Below, in pieces: positions 24,850-37,400 of a DNA stretch of 64,000 bases. Positions within the stretch are counted from its first letter, which is position 1. Each line of letters begins with the position of its first letter. The stretch is from Viola odorata. Taxonomy: Eukaryota > Streptophyta > Magnoliopsida > Malpighiales > Violaceae. The notes under the pieces were generated by a model that saw nothing but the letters and a program-made list of their open reading frames with translations, was not told the origin of the DNA and did not search any database. The position numbers and the translations under genes were made by a program. Where the stretch lies: assembly GCA_963691705.1 (NCBI GenBank), contig OY829545.1, positions 14,893,569 through 14,957,568 of the forward strand, given 5' to 3'.

Positions 24850-27800
24850 GGGAGAATTATTTATTTGAGGAAAATTAAAAGTTAAAAAATAAAATACACA
24901 AGATTTTTAAATTAGTGAGTACTACTCTTTAGTCCTAGTAGATGAACCTATTCAGCTTATATGTTGCCTAGCTAGCCGACATTTACACGTATCAGTGAGT
25001 TGCTTGATTAAAGATGGTCTTCACTTTTGTTTAATTAGTAACGTTCAAAATTAAAATTATTGTTTAGTCTTATTTATATAACTCAATGTGCAAAAATAAG
25101 ACCCACCTAAAATTAAATTTACAATTTTTTTTGTTGAACCATCATTACTACTCCTAGTTTGATTTGAATCTTGGAAGACTTGTATCAAAGGGATTTTTTT
25201 TGCATTTTTATCAATAAAAAATTAAATATAAATAATTTTTTGTTCGAAACGGTGAGAAAATGTTAAATGAACGAGAAATTATAAAACAAATACATCATCC
25301 ATATTGTATTTAACTTCTTCTTCTTCTTCTTCTTTTTAAAGGAACACCATACTATTATGATTAGATTTTGATGTAGACTTGGCATAGATGGAGAGATGAA
25401 TGTGGACAACTAATGGGTGCTCAAATAAGATACAAAGGCATTGGTACTAGCAAACATTTCTACGAAAGAAAAGGCAAAAAAAGAAAAGACTCAAAAGAGA
25501 AATGTTCATATAAATTTGGGCGATCAATGTTCAATGGATTAGCTAGTTTATCGTGTTGCGCATGAAGGACCTTGGGCGAAGTTACATAATTAAGAGTGGT
25601 GCTAGTCATAAGACTATGTGCTGGTCCATTGAGTGACATGGTAGTGTACTTCAATACAGTTGATTTTTTTTGACATGTTTTGTACTATAATCAATACATC
25701 TATCCATAAAATAGGGCCATGGCTATGGGGGATGCATGCTCCAAGATGCAACAAAAAGACATTAGACATTTTCATGACCCATAACATTAAAATTATAAAT
25801 GGACCCTTATGTTTCACTCCAATTTTAGTTTGTTAAAATTAAAAGAGCCCTTAAAAAAATAAACTAATTTTTTTTCATGGGTTTTTCAATATAATGTACT
25901 TCTTTCGGGTATTTTGAGTATCTCTTTATCTTTATATGAAAAATACTAAATCTTATTTCACCCTTGTCGTACCTTAAAAGATGAAATTTTTTCCGATATG
26001 ATTTGTATTTTATGACATAAACCTATAAATAATATAAAACACGCAATTAAAAGTAAAACGAAAGAGACACAAAATTTCCGTGGTTCGACAATGATGCATA
26101 TGGTTGTGGGCTACTATGATGCAAATCGAGTACATAATACAACTCAAAGAAAAAACTAATTATACAAAAATCCTAGCATAAAAATACACGAGGGAATGAA
26201 CCTCTTTACATGGCAAGTATATATATATAATTTTTATTATTATTATTTTAGTGTACACAAGGACAAAAAACCAATATGCGATTGAGGAGTTTCCTTCGAA
26301 AGAATAAAATCATTATAGGAAAAAGGAGTCTATGATTTGTTAAAAGGTGGAGTAGCATGTGTTTATTTTGTAGCCGGCTCTTGTTAATTACTAGCTAGAA
26401 GCTAGTAGTACTTAGTGGTATAGTAATCAAAATTCATTTGTTACGGAGGGAAACAAGAAATGATGTCCATCTTATGCAATCAAAATCAGATTTGGGACAC
26501 ACAAGGAAAAAAGCAGTTTGTTCCAACATCTCTTCCTCACGTGTCAAATGCTTGTCTATGCCGAGATTTCTTTTTGTATAACATTGAGAGAGAGGGGGGG
26601 ACAAGAAATCTTCGCTTGGACCTAAAGAAACGACAGATGTTTAGTATTGTTAGGGTGGAATTTTAGAATTCAGACGAAGCAAATGAAGGAAAAAGAGAAA
26701 AGTAATTGTCTCCCACCACCCCTACCATCATGCTTGCTTCCATTGGGTATCATAGGACTTTCTCTTCCTCCAACCACTTCATAACCTATCCCACAACGTT
26801 TGTGTTTCTATACCAATTTCAATTGCTAACGAGACTAGTAATTCCTTTGCAGAATGAAAGAAATGATTGATGTTTAGGTTGACCTACGTTTAATGAGTAT
26901 TCATGTTGTTAATTGCACTTCATTCACGTTGTTGATTGCTTAAATAAATAAATAATTATTGAAAACATAAGAATTTTTAGTTAGGTAATGTTAATTTTAG
27001 ATTGAAAAATACAAATAAACAATTAAAAATAAAAAATAAAAAATAAAATGATTATAGAGACATCAATCTACTATTTTAGAACTAATTATAGTTGTATTAG
27101 GTTAGTCAACTATGAGATAAAGTGCTTCTGATAGATAATTTCGTAACGAACAATAATTAGGAGGATTTTTCATGTATAGACCAAGTCCACCTTTTAATTT
27201 TTACTTTACCAGCTGTGTGGTTCCAATTCCATGCATTTTTTCCATCATAATGTCTGCGCCTTTAGTTGAAATAATTATCTCTTTTTAGTCTTTTCTCTAA
27301 TTTTTTGTCAAAGTGCGGAAGAGTCAAGATTTGGGATTTTGCCTTTTCAATCTCCCTATGTAAGCATGTCTCCGTGATTAGGCCCTACGGAGCGGCATGA
27401 GCCCCTTTTTAGGCTTGCTTTATGGACCCCTTTCCCCCCTCTAATCTCTATTTGCCGCCGGACCAGCTCAACAAAATCTTAGACCTAAAGGCCATCTTTT
27501 CCATTCTAGACCCAAAATTGTTGCTTACCTAGACTACCCCCGTCTTTGTTCTTGTTTAGCCATAATTATCAAAATGGGACCGGGCAGGATTTACCGGTCC
27601 AATCGGTGAATCGGTGACTTAAATATCAGTTGGTTTTGTTTAACATTTTGGTCACAAATTGGATTAACATTTTGGTCACAAATTGCAATCCAACTAGACA
27701 AACCAAACAGTTTAACCAAATTATTCAAGAATTCACGCACTTCGATATCTAATTCAGTTTTGATAAATATAGTTGCTAGTGGGTTCAATACTACTTAAAT

Positions 27801-28228
27801 TTTGTGGGTTTTAAAGTTTAAACACACTCGAACATGAATGTGTAACTTTATTCCCCAAACTCGTGACGAACTTTTCTGTGTGAAGGCTGTGGATTGTGAA
27901 GCAATACTAGTTTTATTATTGTAGTTCTTAGAGTTCATAATACAAGCTATCCATCCTGAAACTGAAAATTTTGAATTACATAACTAGTGGGTAGGTTTGA
28001 ATGCATTCGCATTGGCGGTACGTAGCATCTGGGTAACGGAAGAATGGTGTTATTATTGATAACGAATCACCTTACAATAACTACAAAGCAGTAAGGAATA
28101 AGAATACCCTAAAATGAGAACCAAGATTCTAAGCTAGTTAAAAACTTCAGAAAACAGCCATTGAGATACTCACCACCAGCGCCCACATTTCTACAGGATC
28201 TTGTGAGTGCAGAACGTCCTGCATCGCG
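24850..28228. other. intergenic between Aux/IAA and PPO genes
   Basis: No supported gene. A CTT repeat lies near 25313-25333. A 24-bp direct duplication of TAACATTTTGGTCACAAATT occurs at 27641-27688. At about 26080-26110 a TTCCGTGGTTCGACAATG motif recalls plant LTR sequences, but I could not define an element. Confidence 0.5.
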
Positions 28229-31200
28229 CTATTTATATGCATACTGTGAGACAAAGTCAGCCACCTCAGCAGCAATCTCGTAAGCTCCTTCCACACATCT
28301 TCCCAAAGCCACTCCAGATACATAGTTGCCCCCTAGAAACAACCCTCCCAAACCTTTCCCCTTCATAGCATCTTTTGCAGCATCTAGCGTGTCAAGATGA
28401 CCAATCAAGAACTGTGGGATGGCTTGTGGCCACACTCTCAAACCCACAAATAAGGGATCCGGAGCATTAGGATTTATGAGCATCTTTCTCAAATCACGGT
28501 CAACTGCTTCTACAAGTTGACTCTCACTCTGTTGAGGAAAAGAAAATACAGTATATTACAGCAACAATCTGTTTATACCCCAAATTTGAAGCTGCTGTCA
28601 TGAGGTCTATCAATCATATCGCATACTCTAATTACCTTGGACACAATTCCAGTATTGGTAGCCCCTCCGATGTAGTTCAAGAGCAAAATCCTTCCAGCTG
28701 GTGCTCGATTAGGGAAAAGAGATGAGCTGTATATAGTTCCTGCAGAATCAACATGAGCTTTTTAGTAACCTGCTATGGAATATTTTGTTCTGGCCTTCCA
28801 ACTTGGACAGTGACATCCAGGTGGAGACGAGATTTATTACCAGCTTTACCAAACAACATACCTAAAGTTTCCACTCCTTGGCTACGTGGATGTAACTGTC
28901 CAAACCCCTTAAGTTCACCATCTACTAGGCGTTCTTTCCGAATTGCTTCTTTCGGGTATGAAATGGACACTGCTGCAACAGGTGGGTAGTAAAATTTAGA
29001 CAGTGCATCTGCAGCAGGAGCCTGTAAACAACAGAGACACGGAAAAATTAGCTACACCCAAAAAATTCTCCAACCAAAATTTGTAGAAATCATACTCATA
29101 TTTGGCTCACATAGTTAAGTGAAAGACAGTAGTTACAGAAACAGGCCTATTTATGGATATTTTGGTTAGGCACAATCATTGTTGCTTTACAAATTAGCCT
29201 CTTAACATTAACTGTTGATTTGAAATTAACTATGAGAGTGCAACCAATGAAACCCTACAATCTACATAGTACAAATTGTAGGAAAATAAATAATCCACTA
29301 TGTCCTGTTATTGGATGGAGAGGATGGCAATCGCAATCGCAAGTCCAAGCTGCAGAACTGCATCCAGTACTACACACGGAAAAAGAGTGCTGAACATGAA
29401 TTAGGTTTAAGAACATAACATACGGAAAGAGGTTTCAATAGAGTGCTTGCGATATAGGATGGAACAGTCAACACCACACTTCTGCTCTTAAGTGAAACAA
29501 CTCCTTCCGGAGTTTCATACTTCAAACTATACCCGCCATCATCCAATTTAACGATACTGGAAAGCTTCCAAGATAACTTAACATTGCTACCCAATCTGCG
29601 AAAAACCAACACAATTAAGGTTAAGAATCACCAAAATACAAGTAGCAAGTAAATTCCAGTCAGCATCACCTTAATTGACAAGGATGAACATGATCTGCTT
29701 CCAAAAAAATGGAATTGCAGTAACAGAAGTTACCTTTTAGCAATTGCTTCAGGCAACATTGTAAGCCCTTTTCTAAAAGATCCAACTGTTTGGCCCTTTG
29801 GTGTGGGTAGACGTCTGTAGGGCAACTAAATATAAGAATCTCAAGAGAGACTAAAAAATGAATTGTAAAAAGATGTTATTCTGTGAAGCTTAGATGTATT
29901 ACGGGTCCCGAGGCGGCTTCGAGTTTTTGCTTCTATCCTGGATTGCTTTGATTGTGCCGCCAATGATACTTCCACCATTTTGCTCCAGCTTCCAAACTTT
30001 TCCAAACGCAGCTTTCATGCTAAGTTTTGAAGGATCACCCGCATAAACACCTGCGTATTAAAATATTTTAGGATAAATCAACAACAAAAACGCAATCCAC
30101 TTGAACACAAGACATGTTTCATGTTGGCTTTACAAAATTTATGATAAAATATTCTAGGAAATAATTGGATGTTGATTAGCTAAATAAACTCTAGGTTAGA
30201 AGGAAGAATACGGTACACTCTTAACATAACATCATTAAGGGATGTTACAGAATCAAATTGCTAACCAGAATCAAATTCAACAGGGTTCATGAAATACTAC
30301 CATTTACATCATCATATGGAAAATTCACAACTAGAAGTAGAAAGTAGTATCGCAAATATAATTCCCCAAATACGAAACAGAAATCAACATTGTCACATAC
30401 ACTAAGAGTCAGCTAACGATTAACACAGAGTATAAGCCATTATCACCTGAGCAAAATGGCTCAATCAACCGCTCAAAGACCTCATCGCCAAGGTTTCGCC
30501 GAACAAACTCTTCAACAGATTCCTCGCGTCCCTGTCACCTTTGTCAAAGGTCTAACATCAGATGATTATACCTTGGCATTGATGGAGTGAACAATGCTAC
30601 TAACAAAGTCAACAAAAGAAGAGCACAAACTGATGGTGGAGGAGGCCGAAGTCCAAGAGCGCCAAACCCAGCTCTAATTTTCCCACCAATGCTCATCAAG
30701 TCAAAAAACGGCAAGTCGTTCGGCTTCCCCGGTACCGGCCGCAACTTCCCGTCCCACAGAACAAAGCGTGGCGCATCTGGATCCCCCAACACTAAATCAT
30801 CCTTCAACCCACTATCCACCTAACAAACAAGAACAGAACAACTATTCAAACTTCACTCACACTCCAGACGGAAATGTTAAATTCACTTGTATACTTTGAT
30901 ATTTTGTGGTTAATTGCATACCACCATAGTGAGCATGGGATCGGACGGCTGGAAGCTATTGGGCCCTTCTTCCCAGAGAAAACCGTCTTTTTCAACGGTG
31001 ATGATGTTGCCCCCAGCGCGGTCTCTGGCTTCGGTGACGATAACATTGGGAACGGCGGCGCCGTGTTTGGTGGCGAGGGCTTGAGCAATGCAAAGACCGC
31101 TGATTCCGCCTCCGACAACCACGCAATCTGCGGTTGCGGAATGTGAGCCGGTAGACGGAGGAATCGTCTTTGTTGGTGATGAGGAGGAGGAGGAAGAGTC

Positions 31201-31317
31201 AGAAATTGAGCACCGGAGCTTAAAGGGTCTGTGAGTGGTGGTAAATTTTGATAATGAGGGGATGAGGGAAGGCGTTGGACGGAGAAATGGCAAGTCTGTG
31301 AAGGTGGGCATGGCCAT
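28229..31317 (-). CDS. PPOX1: protoporphyrinogen oxidase, chloroplast (PPO1/HEMG1)
   Basis: Nine exons join in frame: 31317-30922, 30819-30631, 30531-30447, 30050-29903, 29814-29734, 29595-29424, 29021-28862, 28739-28636, 28528-28229. The product is 544 aa, the usual length for the plastid isoform. Residues 1-60 are Ser/Thr/Pro-rich, a plastid transit peptide. FAD-binding [10 protein letters not shown] is at 66-75, followed by EARDRAGGN and EEGPNSFQ. Other hallmarks are [59 protein letters not shown] and the C-terminal [20 protein letters not shown]. The enzyme oxidises protoporphyrinogen IX to protoporphyrin IX, the last step shared by haem and chlorophyll synthesis; it is the target of diphenyl-ether herbicides. 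No damage seen. Confidence 0.96.
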
Positions 31318-32038
31318 TGGAGTAAGCAGGAAAGAAGGACGAAGGACTGGGAAATGTTATCTTTGCGTGGGGACTACTCTGTTATCTTTTGTGGAAAAAA
31401 AAAATTCTGTCAAATATACTTTCATCAGTATTGTTATCCACACCAACTCATGCTCCATTTAACCCCTACTCTACACAAGACCCGTTTTTTTATAGCCATG
31501 CTTGATACTTCGTGTCCTTTAAATCATACTAGTTTGATTTGATGTCTCGAATTATAGTTTCAAAGAATGACGACAAGAAAGTTCTAAATACCCACATAGT
31601 ATCATTTACGATATCATAAGTTTTTATTACAAAATCTCATCACATTTATTATTTGTGTTAGAATTATCGTTATCTCAATCTTTATTAAAGTTAATGATAT
31701 TACCGATTATACACAATAATAATAGCTAATGAAAGAGCATACAATGAAAGTGGGTCCTTATGCCATGTCAAATTGGAAAATTTAATAGAGTAATTCGATT
31801 TTTTTAATAAAATAACTTATAATTAGATCGTTAATTGATAACACGGTTGTACTTTGACAAAATTACCTACATTTATTCCACCACTTTAGATGGATAGTAT
31901 TTTTAAAATTTCGAATTTTGTCCATTCTCTCATTCGGAATCACAAAGTTTTACGTATAACATTATTATTGGTTGAACGATTCAACTAGACGTGCCTAAAT
32001 GAAACACTTAAACTACTATATAATTAATAATAATAAAA
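31318..32038. other. PPO-ASY3 divergent intergenic, left part
   Basis: AT-rich; contains the PPO promoter by position. No separate feature is clear. Confidence 0.5.
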
Positions 32039-32709
32039 AGAGGTAATAGCATAAAAACCCCCTATACTATTTTTTAAAACAGAAACCTCCCCTGTACTTC
32101 AAAAAGTCAAATTGACCTCCCCTGTACTATCGGTCAGAAGCATTTGCTTGGTCTCCGTCAGTCAAACTAACAGACCGTTAGTGTTGACCGTTGACTTTGA
32201 ATAAAATATTCAGAAAAATTGTAAAAAATCCAAAAAAATTGTAAAAATTCCCAAAAAAATCTATAAAATCTATAAAAAAATTTTAAAAATTCCCAAAGAA
32301 ATGTAAAAATTCAAAAAAAATTGTAAAAAATCCAATTTTACAATTTTTTCTAAATTTTTAGATTAATTAACTTTTTTTGATTTTTTTTTAATTTTACATT
32401 TTTTTTCTGGATTTTTAGGTTACATAATTTTTTTATAGAATTTATACATTTTTTGGGATTTTTTACAAATTTTTATAAATTTTTTACATTTTTTTTGGAT
32501 TTTTTACATTTTTTTTAAATTTTTTATAATTTTTCTGAATATTTTAATCAAAGTCAACGGTCAAAAAGTGAAGTCTGTTAGTTTGACTGGTACAGACCAA
32601 CGGAATGCTTCTGACCGATAGTACAGGGGAGGTCAATTTGACTTTTTCAAGTACAGGGGAGGTTTCTGTTTTAAAAAATAGTACAGGGGGTCTTTATGCT
32701 ATTACCTCT
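32039..32709. mobile_element. long-TIR foldback MITE (671 bp)
   Basis: The two ends are inverted copies: AGAGGTAATAGCATAAA at the left and its inverse at the right. They continue through ACAGAAACCTCCCCTGTACTT, GTCAAATTGACCTCCCC and ATCGGTCAGAAGCATT. The arms extend over 180 bp each. The core is made of AAAAATTGTAAAAATTCC-type repeats that are themselves inverted about the centre, so the whole element can form a hairpin. The flanks are A/T-rich (AATAAAA on both sides), so the target duplication length is ambiguous; a Mutator-like 9-bp duplication is possible. Confidence 0.8.
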
Positions 32710-32981
32710 AATAAAAAAGGTACTACGAGTAACACATATTAATTATTTAAATAAGTATTATATAAAGAGAAGTTTAAGGCAAAATATTATAAATTATTCA
32801 AAAAGAACATTTTTTATTTTAAAAATATTTAAAAATATTTCTTTATAGAAGGGGGGACTCGAGAAGACCGTAAAGGGCCCAAGCTCAAATTATCAAATCC
32901 AGCAACAACGTAAGCCAAAGCCCACAACCAAAGCGGTAAAACATGAAACATTTATATTTTATAATAAACAATTAAATCGTC

Positions 32982-33007
32982 CACGTGTACGATGCGCATT
33001 GCGCATC
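32982..33007. promoter_or_regulatory. G-box and 17-nt palindrome at the ASY3 5' end
   Basis: CACGTG at 32982-32987 is followed by GATGCGCA-T-TGCGCATC (32991-33007), a perfect 8-bp inverted repeat around one base. It lies about 280 bp before the end of the first untranslated exon. Its factor is unknown to me. Confidence 0.45.
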
Positions 33008-34452
33008 CCCAGCAAGATAGAATCGGAGTGCCGTTTCAGATTCTGAGGGAAAAAGACAAGAAGAGCCACACACCTCGCATTTTTCAATTCCCGTTCCCGC
33101 CTCGCTTTTTAGTTTTTACCCTCTCAAGTGTTTCGAAATCCTTCAAAATTCAAAAACCCTCTCTCTGTCTCTCCAAGAGATCTCAAGCTTCCTCTTCCCC
33201 AGCTCCTACATCTCCATCATTCTCTTGCTCAGAACCTCTTCCGAATTCGAAAACTCGCGCTCGCTTCCTACTTCCGCCTCTAAAAATCAGGTATGAAAAG
33301 GCCTCGTCGTTTACTCTCCCGCACTTCCATTGCTGACTATTCACTTCATCGCATTCCGTCGGAATTTCACTTATGACGGTCATTTTCCTGTTCTGTGAAC
33401 CTGATCTTATCCCTGAGTTTAATTGCTTGGTTGCCCTGTTTGCTCGGTGTACTTGCTCCTTGAATTTCTCTTCCGTATTTCTGATTTTTGTTTCTTAACA
33501 ACTAATCCGTGATGTACGAAGCTTATGACGATAGATCTTCGAATTTGGAGGCGATTTCGTTTTTCCATGCCCTTTTAGTGAGATTTTGATGGGTCGATTG
33601 CAGAATCTACGAGAGATTAGTGGAGAGAGTCTAACCGTCGTTAGGGTTTATGGATTACGATTTTCCGATTCGTGAAGCGGTTTTAAAATCCTCGTTGTCC
33701 TTTAACACTAGTTTTTTTGGGGAGATTTTAGATATTTTATTTTACGTTTTTTTGCCAAAACAAGCGAAACTTCTTGTAATCGGAACTAGGGCGGTCGGGA
33801 ATTTTTGGGGAGGATTTAGTATTTTTGTCTTTTTTATCTTTTGAACGAATTTGTCTTTTCTACTTTTGATCGCTTTGCTTCATCTTTCTATTGCATCTCG
33901 TATGGTGTTTATGTCTCACGTTTTGTAGCCAAACTGTGAAAATGGAGGTTGACACACTGACCATATTTAGAAGACGTAACTACAGTAAGGGTCTTGTGAA
34001 AGCTGATCTTAACGTCCTGCTTCTTGTTCCATAGTTAATTTTTTTTCTGTTCTTTTTGTATACTCTTTGTTGCCTAGTTGAGTGTTGTTTTCTATTTGTT
34101 AGCTTGTATCATAAGGGTTTGGTTTTAAATTGTACATTCAGCAACATGGAGGTAGATGTATTTGGTAAAAATCATGAGAAGAATCTTAACGTATTTCGAG
34201 AAATGCTATCTGACTTAAATGATCAACTTTTTTCCACTGGGAGTTTTCATGTTATGTCTTGGTATTCCTTGAATTGTATGTTCTTATAATTCTTGATGGA
34301 AAAATGAGGTAGAGATCAGTTAGGATTAGAAAGAAAGCAATGGAGTGGAAGTAGAATAGCCAGGATTATCCGGCATTACCCATTTAAACATCGTAAGGTC
34401 TTTTGGATTTTTTAGAAATTTGATGTTGTGTTGAAATATTTTTCAGGACAGG

Positions 34453-37400
34453 ATGAGTGATTTTCGGAGTTTTGGGAGCAATTTTATTCCTTCTAGCCAA
34501 TCTAGAAAGATCTCAATTGGAATTCTGATTGATTCATTGACAAACAAAAAACTGGGAGCTGCAAAGGAAGATGAAGTTGCAGTACCAGATGTGGAAAAGG
34601 AAATGTCTAGGAGAGGAGGCTCTGCTGAAGATGAAAGAATCAGTGATAGGAATGATGCTGGTAAAGGAAAACAAACTGGACCTCCTGAACTTGTCACCTC
34701 CCCTTGGATCACAACTAGATTCTTGCACAGAAAAGCACAAACTACTGATGATACTGTCATTCAAGGGCAAGAAGCTTCTAAGTTACCAGGCACTAGTGGT
34801 ACAAAGAATGGGTCTAGCAGAGGAGAAGACGCCACAGCACCCCTTTTGGATGAGTTCTTGTCAAACCAAGGACCAAGTTTCCATTCTGGCGATGGCAAGC
34901 AAAAGTTTGGCGGGTTAACCTATAAAAGGAAGGGCAGTAAGGATGGAAATTCCCAGAGGGAGGATTTTACATTTGCAACTCCCCAAGTTCCAGTGGCAGA
35001 TAAAACTGCGATACAAGGCAGAAGTACTGAAACATTAAAGATGAAGCTATGGGAAATATTGGGTACTGTTTCTTCACCTAAAAGCCAACTTTCCAATTCT
35101 CAAGTTCGTGAGACTGGTCCTAAAAAATTAAATGAGGACCAAATGTGTGATGCAGGCGTCAAGCTAAGACAGAATTCAGATACCATAGAAACTGATTCTG
35201 AAAATGCCGACCCTAATGAGAAGAGACCACTAAGTCGTTCTTTAACCCGAAAGAGAGCTTCAGTCAAAAAGCAACCAGATAGACCTAAAGCAGGCACATC
35301 ATCAGCTCGCAGGGGGAAACTTAAAGAGAAAAACATCCTCTCCTTTGAAGATGGATCATTTAGGAAAGGAGACATTGTTGCCAATGGTAGTGCCTCAATG
35401 TCTACAAGGAAGAAGGCCCAGATAAAGAGTTGCAGTATCGACCCACGTAAGATTTGCCTAACGGAAAAGTTCAAGGATGCTGAAAATCAAGGAGCTGGTC
35501 CTAAAACAAAAACATCAATGCCTTCTGAGAAAACATCACTTAGCTACAAAATGGGTAATTCTTGTGTTGATCCTTTGACTCGAAGAAGTGAAACATCAGT
35601 GCCATCTCAGAGAATAACTTCACTCAGCAAGAAGATGAAGAGTTTTTCTGGCTGTCCTCCCAAGAATAAGAGAGGATGCCCTGAACAAAAGAAAGAAAAC
35701 CAGGAAAGGGATTCCTGTCATTCTCCAAAAAGAGATTCACATAACTCTTTGGGTAGAAATTACTACCAATTGTCAGGTCAAGGTTCCCCTAAATCCCCTA
35801 GTAGAAATTCTCCTCAACCTCTCACAAAACACCAGGTAGATGAACAGTGCAATGTTGACACTCCACTAGTACCTGAAAATGAGGATCAACAAGAAGACTC
35901 CCTTGATGTTTCTAGAAAGAATGCTGTGGATCAGCAGAATGATGGTTTCCAGAGTCCAACGTTCAAAGTTAATACACCTAATGGAAGCTCATCTCCCATC
36001 TCAACGCCAAAAACTGACCTGGTAAAAGGTGGGGTTGTTTGCAGCCCTGCACAAAATGGGAGAATGTTTACCTTTGGAGAAACTTGGAGCTTTGGGAATT
36101 TGCAGACTTCAAAGGCGGGTTGTTCTTCTTCAATTGCTCAAACAAAATCAGCTGTATCCTTACTTAATTAGTTTGGTCTCAAAATGACATTTGAATAGTT
36201 GCCTTATTGTCTCAAAGGTGAAGTGTTTTACTTGTGCCTTTGCATTTCCTTATTGAAGTTTAGAACTTTGCAGCAGAACCTATTGATTCTCCTGCCAGCA
36301 ACGGTTCACCTATGGAGCGCAAAAGGGGAGTAGAAGATTGCCTTTCTGAATCATCTTCTGAAGATGGGATCCCTGAGGGGCCTGAAGAAGGTTCTCCATC
36401 TATTAACGGTAATGAAAATTCTTTTAATGCTGTGCTTGACAAAGAAGCTTCACATAGTATTAACATAATCGTGATGTTATTCTGGTTTGTCCAGATAATC
36501 CATTCTGTTTGAGTCATGCAATGGTCATGTGTAGGTCTTAAAGAAGCAGATACCTTCTCTCCTGCAACTGCCACTGCTGAGACAACGGAGTTCACAATTT
36601 ATCCAACTAAAAGGCTTCGCAACCATGAAGGCAACAAAGTTAGCAAATTCAGCCCCACATCAGAATTTCCAAAAGGCACATCTTCAACATAATAATGTTT
36701 TCTCATCTGTCATGCCCACTGTTCTGCTCATCAACTTCCTCTTAATATGAATCTTTTTATCTGTGTGTTTATGAAACTATCAGATCTTGGTGAACCTGAA
36801 TGGGATCCAGACCCTTCTGGACAAAACCAAGAGGATGAATTGGAAAGGTACTCATTCTGTGGTTAGGTAATGAAATTTCCAATTAGATTCAAGCTCTACA
36901 CTACTATTATGTCTAATTATTTTTGGTCTTGCTTTGGCATAATGATGTTTCAGAGTTGTCATGCTGTTTGCCTTTGCATTAGAGAACGCTAAAAACAAAA
37001 TGAAGTCTGCAACTAAACAGAAGTCTTCTGAAATTTTGATGTCTGTGTCTGAGGAGATACGACTGAAGTTCCAGAATATTGAGTCTCAAATCCAAACAGA
37101 TATGTATGTATGTCAAACTGAGAGGCTTATTTATCAAAGTTGAATTTTTTTTTGGCTGTAACCTTAATAATTTTTCAGGGGAAAGCTGTCGAGTATTAGT
37201 AAATCAAAAAGAAAACGTCTGGAGATGAAATTCCAAGGTAACGACTTTATACATATATGTATTTTGTGTGTCTTGTTTGCCGGTTGTTATCTTAATTGTT
37301 TCTAACATTGACGTTATTAGCACTCAAACCTTGCTAGACACCGTACTGTGTAAACACTTGCGTGTTGGTGTCTAGTTTGTAAACTTATTATATACTTCTT

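Noticed and set aside
27641..27688. Two copies of TAACATTTTGGTCACAAATT
   Set aside because: A two-unit direct repeat only; no array spacing and no sign of CRISPR, which is not expected in plants.
28773..28970. Apparent extension of a PPO exon past 28862
   Set aside because: It is intron read-through; the family sequence requires the GT donor at 28861 and the exon at 28739.
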